Assembly: GCA_003165595.1 (NCBI GenBank)
Contig: PLWQ01000006.1
Coordinates: forward strand, 95,857 to 159,856
DNA: 64,000 nt
Direction: 5' to 3'
DNA from: Fibrobacterota bacterium
GTDB taxonomy: Bacteria > Fibrobacterota > Chitinivibrionia > Chitinivibrionales > FEN-1185
Position numbers and translations under genes: made by a program. The notes below the pieces were generated by a model that worked only from the letters and a program-made list of their open reading frames with translations, had not been told where the DNA came from and ran no database searches. Positions 15,335-22,368 of this stretch are shown here, piece after piece (the stretch's first letter is position 1; every line of letters begins with the position of its first letter).

Positions 15335-18253
15335 TTATCTTTTCCCATACACTACCAGTTTTTCCCTTAGCGCAACCTCGCTGATCGGCTTTACAAGATA
15401 ATCGTTCATGCCGGCGGCGAGACAGACTTCCCTGTCTTCGGAAAGCGCGTGCGCCGTAAGGGCGATTATCGGGATTCTTTGTCCGAGCCTGCGCCGGATT
15501 TCCCTGGTGGCGTCCACGCCCCCCATCTCCGGCATCTGCACGTCCATAAAGACCATGTCGAAATGCCGGGAACATGCCTTGTCCACCGCCTCCGTCCCGT
15601 TGACGGCAAAGGAAACCGCGCATCCCAGCTTCGCGAGCATCACGCTCAGAAGTTTCCGGTTTACCGGATTGTCCTCCGCCACGAGCACTGCGGCGCCCAC
15701 TCCCTTCTGTTCGGCCGCCGAGTGTCTGGTAACGAGGTTCTCCTCGCGCGCAGGGCCCTGGCCGAACAACATGCGCATGATATTTTCAAAATCGGACCTG
15801 CTCACCGGCTTGCTGCAATAGGCGTCGAACCCGAGATCGGCGTAGGCCCTGGCCGAGCCCGGCTCGGCATCGCCGGTGAGGGCAAAAAGCCGTGTTCCCT
15901 TGACTGCATGCAACGCACGGACCTGCGAAGCGAAATCTGCCGCAGGCAGGTCTCTCCGCTCGCACTGGTACACGATGGCATCGGGCGCAGGATCGCATGA
16001 TTGAAGCGCCGCCAAAGCCTCGGTGGCCGACCCCACTGCCGCTACAACCACCATTCCCGTCTCAGAGCACAGGCGTGCGGTGATTTCGCGCGCCGGCGGG
16101 TCGGCATCGACTATCAACATTCTCTTCCCGGCGAGCGCACCTTCGCCGGTATTCGCGCAAGACGTGCGTTCGGCTTTCTTCCCTTCGTCAAGAACCAGCG
16201 TTACGGTAAACTCGCTGCCTTTTCCCACTTCCGAGTTTACGGTGATCACACCGCCCATTTTTTCCACCAAAGCCCGGACAATGGCAAGCCCCAACCCGGT
16301 CCCGCCGTATTTCCTGGTTGTGGAAGCGTCGGCTTGGACAAACGGATCGAAAATCTCGCGCTGCACCGCTTCCGGAATGCCCGTTCCCGTGTCAACGACG
16401 CTGATGCGCACAAGCCGGCGTTCCGCTTTGCCTTCCATCCGGCTGTCTGTTATGCTTTCGCAAGCAACGGCGAGCGTAATGCTTCCATGGTCGGTGAATT
16501 TCGCGGCGTTGTTGAGGAGGTTGAGGAATATTTGACGCACGCGCGTGGGATCGCCCACGAAACTTCGCGGGGCGTCGGCAGGATACTCGAACCGAAGCCC
16601 CACGTCTTTCCCCGCAACGCGCTGACGCGCGATACGGAGCAGGCCGGACAAAAGATATTCAAGGTCAAAATCGATTGATTCCAGCCGGACCTCACCCGCT
16701 TCAATCTTTGCAACATCGAGAATGTTGCTGATGATCCCGAGCAACAGATCGCCCGAAGAACAAATAGTGTCCGCGTAGTCCCGCTGTATTTCGGACAGCG
16801 GTGTGTCCGACAGCATGCGGGCAAACCCGATGACGGCGGTAAGCGGCGTTCGAATTTCGTGCGACATGTTGGCGAGGAACAGGCTCTTTGCCTTGTTTGC
16901 CGCCTCCGCATCGTCTTTGGCTTTCTCCAATTCCGCCTCCGCCTGCTTCCGAATGGAAATGTCGCGCGCAATGCCGAGCACGAGTTTCTTTTTGTCAATT
17001 ACCACGGGAACGGTGCATATTTCGACGGGAACGGCGGAACCGTCCTTTCTGTGCAGGGTAAACTCGTCGGGACCTGTGGGTCTGCCCATCATGTTCTTGG
17101 CCAGCAGCGCTGCAGCCTTGACAATATCCTCCTTGCCGATGAGGTTGAGTTTGAGAAAGCTGCTCCCCACGAGATCCCTTCGGGGAGATCCCGCCAGTTC
17201 CTCGGCTTTCCTGTTGCCGTCCACGAACGTGCCCGTAAGATCGTTCATGTAGTAGGCGTCCGGCGCGGACTCGAACAGAACCCTGAACCGCTCTTCGGAA
17301 GACTTGAGCTGCGCCGCCAGGCCGGTACGCTCCTCCAGCTCCTGCTCGAGTTTCTGTTTGGCGGCTTCGAGCTGTTTGGTTCGGAGGCGAACAAGCTCTT
17401 CGAGCTGTTCCTGGTGTTTTTCCAGCTCCCGCTGCGCAAGTTTCCGTTCCGACACGTTTCTTATGACGCCCTGTGCAAAGGCGATGCTCTTCCCTTTTTG
17501 GAAGGGAGTGATATTGATCTCCGTTGGAATCGGATTGCCGGACTTGTCCTGTAAATCAATCTCAAGATTCTTAACCGGTTTTCCCGTGAACAACTTGGCA
17601 ATCACCGAAAACGCTTTGGACATTTCGCGGCCGGGCATCACCGCGCTCACATTCCTGCCGATGAGCTCTTCGGGTGTGTACCCGTACATGTCCCGCAGAT
17701 TCGGGCTTATGTACTGGATCCGGCCGGCAACATCGATCTGAAAGATCACATGATCCATGTTCTCGATGATCATCCGCAGTTTCTGTTCGCTCTCCTTGAG
17801 CTGACGCTCGGCCTGCTTGCGTTTTGTGACATCCCGCGTTATGAAGAACAGGTCGTTGCCCTTGATATTGCCCGTGCTCACCATGTTGCGCCAATTGCCG
17901 TTCTTGTCTTTAAACCTGTATTCGAACGTCTCGGAAATGTCCGAGTCCTTTCCTGTAAAGAGCCTCTTGCCGCGGGCGCTGATGTACTTGCGCAGAAGCG
18001 GAACCAGCAGCTTCCGATCGTCGGGGTGAATAAAAGCCAGACCGGACTTTCCCAGCAAGTCCGCGGGCTCGTAGCCGAGGATGCGCTTGTGCGAAGGGCT
18101 CAAATACACGTACCGGGAGAAAAGATCCGTCACCGCGATCAATTCGTTGGTGTTCTCTATTATCAATCTATACCGGGCCTCGACTTCGGCAAAATCGAGG
18201 GGCGGTGCCGAGCTTGCGGCCGCAGGCTTTTTTCTTTTGAAGAACAAACCCAT
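15335..18253 (-). CDS. Hybrid sensor histidine kinase, PAS-rich, two receivers
   Basis: The 972-residue cytoplasmic protein begins at ATG 18253 (GAGG just upstream). It has PAS domains at ~25-145, ~155-272 and ~318-437, with a coiled coil at ~272-318 between the second and third. HisKA carries phospho-His H465 (ANMSHEIRTPL). HATPase_c has its N-box near N581-N582, G1 DTGTGIP (621-627) and G2 YGGTGLGLAIV (649-659). Two C-terminal receivers follow. The second (855-970) is canonical with acceptor D904 (MVFMDVQMPEM), T933 and K955. The first (710-830) keeps D715/D717, T793 and K815 but has Q763 at the acceptor position. No transmembrane segment is seen, so it senses an internal signal through PAS. 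No response regulator is adjacent. Confidence 0.92.
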   Translation of the reverse strand: MGLFFKRKKPAAASSAPPLDFAEVEARYRLIIENTNELIAVTDLFSRYVYLSPSHKRILGYEPADLLGKSGLAFIHPDDRKLLVPLLRKYISARGKRLFTGKDSDISETFEYRFKDKNGNWRNMVSTGNIKGNDLFFITRDVTKRKQAERQLKESEQKLRMIIENMDHVIFQIDVAGRIQYISPNLRDMYGYTPEELIGRNVSAVMPGREMSKAFSVIAKLFTGKPVKNLEIDLQDKSGNPIPTEINITPFQKGKSIAFAQGVIRNVSERKLAQRELEKHQEQLEELVRLRTKQLEAAKQKLEQELEERTGLAAQLKSSEERFRVLFESAPDAYYMNDLTGTFVDGNRKAEELAGSPRRDLVGSSFLKLNLIGKEDIVKAAALLAKNMMGRPTGPDEFTLHRKDGSAVPVEICTVPVVIDKKKLVLGIARDISIRKQAEAELEKAKDDAEAANKAKSLFLANMSHEIRTPLTAVIGFARMLSDTPLSEIQRDYADTICSSGDLLLGIISNILDVAKIEAGEVRLESIDFDLEYLLSGLLRIARQRVAGKDVGLRFEYPADAPRSFVGDPTRVRQIFLNLLNNAAKFTDHGSITLAVACESITDSRMEGKAERRLVRISVVDTGTGIPEAVQREIFDPFVQADASTTRKYGGTGLGLAIVRALVEKMGGVITVNSEVGKGSEFTVTLVLDEGKKAERTSCANTGEGALAGKRMLIVDADPPAREITARLCSETGMVVVAAVGSATEALAALQSCDPAPDAIVYQCERRDLPAADFASQVRALHAVKGTRLFALTGDAEPGSARAYADLGFDAYCSKPVSRSDFENIMRMLFGQGPAREENLVTRHSAAEQKGVGAAVLVAEDNPVNRKLLSVMLAKLGCAVSFAVNGTEAVDKACSRHFDMVFMDVQMPEMGGVDATREIRRRLGQRIPIIALTAHALSEDREVCLAAGMNDYLVKPISEVALREKLVVYGKR

Positions 18254-19147
18254 GGAACCTCGGGTATGGATGGCTATTCTCTGATTTTACACGGTTTTTC
18301 CCGAAAATGCCGTAAGAAAAACGAAGCGTGCGGCCGTGCCCGCGGCTAAATACGTGTGGGGCGCCGCCTATCACCGCTACGCGGGCGCCCCGCCGAAGAC
18401 GGCGACGGTTCTCCTTCCGGACTCGGCCAAGGCCTCGGTGCCGGGGGCGTCGCCCCCAACCCCCCACCTACTTTCTGTCTGCAGCGACAGAAAGTAGGCA
18501 AAGAACGCCGCGCCTACAGCGCCGCCTGATCGCTCGGCCGTCGGGCCGCTCGTGAACTCACCCCGCAGAACAGTTGCAGGATCTGAACGAAGATGCCGGT
18601 CTCGGACAGCACGAGCGGGCCAAACCTCCGGCCGAGTGGGCGGCGCTGATGGCGGAAGACAAAGACCAATACAATTCGGATTGATTCACCAGACGTTGTT
18701 GACGCATTGCACTCTTACCTCCTCGCCACTGATGGAGAAAGAAAAAGCAAAACAATTCAAGTTGATTCGCGCAAGCCCTTATTTACAAGTGGGCAAAGTA
18801 CTTCTGCCAGCGTTAGGTGGACTGAAAGGCGCGCAAGAGCGCGGTACCGCCTGACCGCGGCCGCAGGCCCTAGCGGCAGGCGGTACCGAGGCGAGCCGGA
18901 GCACATGGATGTGCGGAGACCATCACGCATAGGCGTGACCGAAACGGCGCGAGCAGGATGCGAAGCGTGAATAGCCGAGCCTGTAAGGAGACCGACCCAA
19001 GCGCAGCGAGGGTAACGCCCATTCAAGGCGGCGGGGCGCCCAGATCCTGACCCACTACAAAGCAGCAAATACCCTCCATATCACCCTGGATTATTTTCAT
19101 ACAATAGAACATCCGTCCGAAAGGTCATTATCTAACAAGGAGAACAA
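18254..19147. repeat. Gene-poor spacer with palindromes, a hairpin run and repeat cores
   Basis: This ~890-nt spacer contains several structures. A copy of the 13-bp core GGGCGCCCCGCCG is at 18383-18395. A GGGGG/CCCCC hairpin is at 18444-18458. A perfect 13-bp stem is at 18467-18498 (CCTACTTTCTGTC, loop TGCAGC). A short coding-like scrap is at 18556-18684. A run of hairpins spans 18831-18938: GCGC/GCGC at 18831-18842, a 12-bp stem CGGTACCGCCTG/CAGGCGGTACCG at 18842-18888, GCACAT/ATGTGC at 18901-18914 and TCACGC/GCGTGA at 18923-18938. GCGCAGCGAGGG is at 19001-19012 and the arm copy at 19028-19046. It probably consists of dispersed repeat elements; a structured RNA is the alternative. Confidence 0.65.
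18556..18684 (+). pseudogene. Possible C-terminal coding scrap
   Basis: Between an in-frame TGA at 18553 and a TGA at 18682 lies a 42-codon frame with protein-like composition and good codon use (EQLQDLNEDAGLGQHERAKP, then EWAALMAEDKDQYNSD). It has no start codon with a ribosome site and no upstream continuation. It looks like the 3' end of a lost gene rather than a working small gene. No family is recognised. Confidence 0.25.
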
Positions 19148-19921
19148 ATGGACAAGAAAGTGGCGGTCGTCACGGGTGCAAGCGGCGGCATCGGCGCGGA
19201 GTTGTGCAAAAAACTCGGCGGCGACGGCTGGTGCGTGGTTCTGGCGGCCCGCAGGGAACAGGAATTGAAAGCCGTTGCAGCGCAATGCGGCGTCGATACG
19301 CTGGTGGTAGTCACCGACGTCAGGAAACGGTCAGACGTGGACAGGCTCAAGGAGCAGACGCTTGCCAGATTCGGAAGAATCGACGTGTGGGTCAATAACG
19401 CGGGCAGGGGCATCGGCAGGAAAGTGCTGGACCTTGCCGAATCGGACCTCGACGAAATGATCTCCGTAAATGTCAAGAGCGTTCTCTTTGGCATACAGGC
19501 CGTAGTCCCTTATTTCCAGAAGCAGGGCGCCGGCCATATCATAAATATCTCGTCCTTTTTGGGACGGGTACCGTTCGTGACCGACCGCTCCGCGTACAAC
19601 GCCTCCAAGAGCGCAATGAACATGCTTACCGCAAATCTGCGCATGGACCTTCGCAGAACGCATCCGGGAATCAAGGTCTCGCTCGTGATGCCCGGCGTGG
19701 TGACGTCCGAGTTTGCGAACAATGCGATGTACGGCACGCCCATGCCGCCCGGCCTTGCCGGCCGTGTCAATGCGCAGACCCCGCAACAAGTGGCAGACAT
19801 TCTTTTCGACCTCATCAAGTACCCGAAGCCGGAAGTCTACACCAATCCTTCGTCGGCAGAAACCGCAAAGGCGTACTATTCGGACGTGGGAGCGTTTGAG
19901 GAGAAGATGGGAAGAAGTTGA
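19148..19921 (+). CDS. Short-chain dehydrogenase/reductase
   Basis: The 257-residue classical SDR starts at ATG 19148 with AAGGAGAAC upstream. It has the NAD(P)-binding TGASGGIG motif (residues 10-17), NNAGRG (80s), a catalytic Ser in NISSFLGR and the YxxxK pair in SAYNASKSA. The C-terminal region (PGVVTSEFANNAMYG) resembles SDRs that reduce small carbonyl compounds or act in fatty-acid-like metabolism; the substrate is unknown. An Arg/Lys after the second strand (AARRE) suggests NADPH preference. It is isolated in a repeat-rich zone with no operon partner. Confidence 0.88.
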   Translation: MDKKVAVVTGASGGIGAELCKKLGGDGWCVVLAARREQELKAVAAQCGVDTLVVVTDVRKRSDVDRLKEQTLARFGRIDVWVNNAGRGIGRKVLDLAESDLDEMISVNVKSVLFGIQAVVPYFQKQGAGHIINISSFLGRVPFVTDRSAYNASKSAMNMLTANLRMDLRRTHPGIKVSLVMPGVVTSEFANNAMYGTPMPPGLAGRVNAQTPQQVADILFDLIKYPKPEVYTNPSSAETAKAYYSDVGAFEEKMGRS

Positions 19922-20075
19922 TAATTTGTAGTTGACAGCCAATGCAAAGCTTTGTTTGGCCTTGGTGCGCAACCTTCTCAACGCGACAGTCATGTTCTGC
20001 TATGAAGACCCATGCGCTTCTATTCCCGACTTGTCAATCATTATTGCTTTTTGTGGTTTTCTTCCCATTCCCGGC

Positions 20076-20473
20076 TTATAGAACGATGGTTCTGCGCGCA
20101 AGCGTGCGGCCGCCGGCCTCGAGTTGCAGCACGTTTACGCCGTTGGACATACTCCTCCGGTGGTACGTCAGGCTGTGGGCGCCCGCCGCCTGCATCCCAT
20201 CGGCAAGGATCCTTACCAGCCTGCCGGACAAATCGAATACGGCCAAACGGACGTCCAAGGATTTGTCGCGTCCTGGCTCCCATCGCCGTAGGCGGAAGCC
20301 TGCAGGGTCGTGTAAATGGCGGAGCGGTTCGGGATGCCGCCGATTGACATAAGACCGGGCACCCACGCAGCGGCGCGGTCGGGCGGCAGGATCGCGCTCG
20401 ATGACGGAACGTTGATTGACAGGACCAGAATGGCCGCCCAAAGCGCCTTTATCGGGTTTGTGAATGGATTCAT
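20076..20473 (-). pseudogene. Collapsed secreted-protein gene: signal peptide joined out of frame to C-terminal sorting domain
   Basis: ATG 20473, with a strong GGGGGAA site, opens a frame with a clear signal peptide (ALWAAILVLSINVPSSSA) and the start of a mature protein (ILPPDRAAAWVPGLMSIGGI, then PNRSAIY and YGDGSQDATN). From about 20280 down, the protein-like sequence moves to another frame and reads the end of a FlgD/Por-type sorting domain (LDVRLAVFDLSGRLVRILAD, then GVNVLQLEAGG) to a stop at 20076. The middle of the gene, where a carbohydrate-active enzyme would normally lie, is gone and the junction is out of frame. This is best read as a large internal deletion with frameshift. The original enzyme class cannot be recovered. 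Confidence 0.72.
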
Positions 20474-21005
20474 AGTTATTCCCCCATCGTTCATGAGCTC
20501 TTATCCGGCCTCACTTTGATTATACGATGTTCGCGGCGTGCGGATCTTTTTTTTGATGTATTGACACAATGTGCGGGCGATGTGTGTGACAAGACACAAA
20601 TCACTTGGTCGTTTCTCTAGCGCCCCTCCGGTTGGGCGACGGAAATTCCTCGCCACGATAGAAAGACAAGAAGGTGGACTTTGCCCAGCTGCCACGACAA
20701 GTTAGTAAATTGGGCGCCCCGAGCGCAGCGAGGGGAACGGGCGGCGGGAGTGTAAAAAGCATCGAAAAACTGGATTTTCGGCGAACTGCCCAAAGCAAAT
20801 GCGATGGCTGCGGAAAAACTGATGGCACTGGGGGTGACAGGGCAGTTGCGGGAGTTTCTGGCGAGATGAGAGCGAAAAATCATATATTTTGTGGTATGCA
20901 CTACCTTCATCAAGAAGAATGGCACATGTCCGGTTTTGCTAAAATCCTCCTTAAAGATGGTTCTGTTTCCTGTAACGAGCAAGCTCCGCTCCCCGCGCTG
21001 GCTCC
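20474..21005. other. Intergenic region with repeats and coding scraps
   Basis: The 532-nt region upstream of the radical SAM gene holds a CGCCC/GGGCG stem at 20621-20638 and, at 20711-20738, GGGCGCCCCG followed by GCGCAGCGAGGGGAACG. The last string matches 16 of 17 positions of sequence at 19001-19017. A coding-like scrap lies at 20756-20869. The 47-codon frame at 20866-21009 that runs into the next gene is not convincing as a gene. Confidence 0.45.
20756..20869 (+). pseudogene. Possible C-terminal coding scrap
   Basis: A 37-codon frame bounded by TAA (20753) and TGA (20867) has protein-like sequence (KNWIFGELPKANAMAAEKLM, then ALGVTGQLREFLAR) with an internal ATG at 20804 but no convincing ribosome site. 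It resembles the helical 3' end of a gene. I do not recognise the family. It lies inside the same repeat-rich zone as the scrap at 18556-18684. Confidence 0.25.
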
Positions 21006-22307
21006 ATGAAAATCCTGTTTATTTATCCGAAATTCATGAAATATCTTGAGGGTTTTCCGGGACGTTCCTTTGCCGGCGCCGAATACCTGAACGGCTACTC
21101 GTATCCTCCGGCATTGGCAATTGCGGTTTTGATGTCCGTTACCAGCGATAAACACGAATGTGTTTTCATGGATGAAAATATTGAAGAAATCGACTATAAC
21201 ACGGATGCCGATGTCATTGCGCTTAGTATCTTTACACCTCAGGCCGGTTTTGCATACAGCATCTGCTCCCGGTTCCGCAGCCTGGGCAAACTGGTGGTCG
21301 TTGGCGGGGTGCACCCCACGGTATGTCAGGAAGAAGCCTCGAGATACGCCGACATCGTTTGCGTGGGGGAAGGCGAAAAGGCATGGGTACAAATCCTTGA
21401 GGACATCGAAGACGGAACCTGGAGAAAAGTGTACCGCCAGGAAACGGCAACAGATCCGAAGACAATTCCCGTTCCCAAAAGGTCAGCCTATTATGCCAAT
21501 ACCGACAGTTATACCATTCTCTTTGACTATCTGGAACTGTCCCGCGGCTGCAACGCCCTCTGTGACAGCTGTGTCGTTCCGCAGGTTTCGGGAAAAGAGT
21601 TCCGTTACAAGAGAATCGAGAAAATCGTTGAAGATGTCGGCACCATGCGATATCCGATGTGCTTCATCACCGATGACGTCGTTTATATGCCGCAGAACAG
21701 TGAGAGCAGGAAATTCCTGGTCGAGGTGTTTAACGAGATAGGAAGAAGCGGTTACGGCAGGAACCATGGTTTCTATATAGCAAGCACGGCAATGTACCCT
21801 CCGGATCCCGAGCTGTTGTCTGCGATGCGCTATGCCGGAGCACGGGTTTCATACTTCACCCTCGGGCTTGATCCGTTTTCAAACTCAATCATGACCGGCG
21901 ATCACGGCAGGTACCGGCGGATGATGGTTGATCAGGCACGACAGCTTCAGGATGCCGGCCTGCTGGTGTATCCGGCTTTTCACCTGGGGTTTGACGATCA
22001 CACGTGTGCGATCAAGGAGAATATCCTGGAATTCTGCCGTGAAGCGGACCTTTCGCTGGCCCAATTCTGCATGCGGATGCCCTGGCCGGGCACCATCATG
22101 TGGAAGCGGCTAAACGATGAGGGCCGGATCCTTCATACCGATTGGAAAAGATATTATGGTTCGAGTGTCGTGTTTGTGCCGAAAAAGATGACTGCGGAAC
22201 AATTGGAGGGCATTGCCGCTGATCTCTGGAGCGAATTCTCCCTTAATTTCCACAAACTTTACAAAATCCAGCGCACGGAGGTCGTCGGCATCGGCTCGCT
22301 TGATTAA
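21006..22307 (+). CDS. B12-binding domain radical SAM enzyme
   Basis: The 433-residue protein opens with a cobalamin-binding domain (residues 1-~150; MKILFIYPKF, LVVVGGVHPT, DIVCVGEGE) followed by a radical SAM core with C182-x3-C186-x2-C189 (SRGCNALCDSCVVP). The C-terminal part (FHLGFDDHT, FCMRMPWPGT, LHTDWKRYYGSSVVFVPKKM written in part) matches the DUF4070-like end seen in HpnJ/HpnP-type enzymes. It is a distinct paralogue of the enzyme at 3017-4441 (different length and motif spacing). The substrate is unknown. There is no Shine-Dalgarno just before ATG 21006, but the family N-terminus begins exactly there. Confidence 0.85.
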   Translation: MKILFIYPKFMKYLEGFPGRSFAGAEYLNGYSYPPALAIAVLMSVTSDKHECVFMDENIEEIDYNTDADVIALSIFTPQAGFAYSICSRFRSLGKLVVVGGVHPTVCQEEASRYADIVCVGEGEKAWVQILEDIEDGTWRKVYRQETATDPKTIPVPKRSAYYANTDSYTILFDYLELSRGCNALCDSCVVPQVSGKEFRYKRIEKIVEDVGTMRYPMCFITDDVVYMPQNSESRKFLVEVFNEIGRSGYGRNHGFYIASTAMYPPDPELLSAMRYAGARVSYFTLGLDPFSNSIMTGDHGRYRRMMVDQARQLQDAGLLVYPAFHLGFDDHTCAIKENILEFCREADLSLAQFCMRMPWPGTIMWKRLNDEGRILHTDWKRYYGSSVVFVPKKMTAEQLEGIAADLWSEFSLNFHKLYKIQRTEVVGIGSLD

Positions 22308-22368
22308 TTATCGTGGCCTTTTTTCAATCGGAATACCTGACTGTAAATACCCACCGGCCGGCACCTCT

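Noticed and set aside
15047-15623. Minus-strand frames across the metF-kinase spacer
   Set aside because: No start signal; composition follows the hairpin repeats, and one frame runs into the kinase gene out of frame.
20866-21009. 47-codon frame overlapping the start of the radical SAM gene
   Set aside because: It has an ATGA overlap with the preceding scrap and with the radical SAM start, but no ribosome site and no recognisable protein pattern. Kept out of the gene list.
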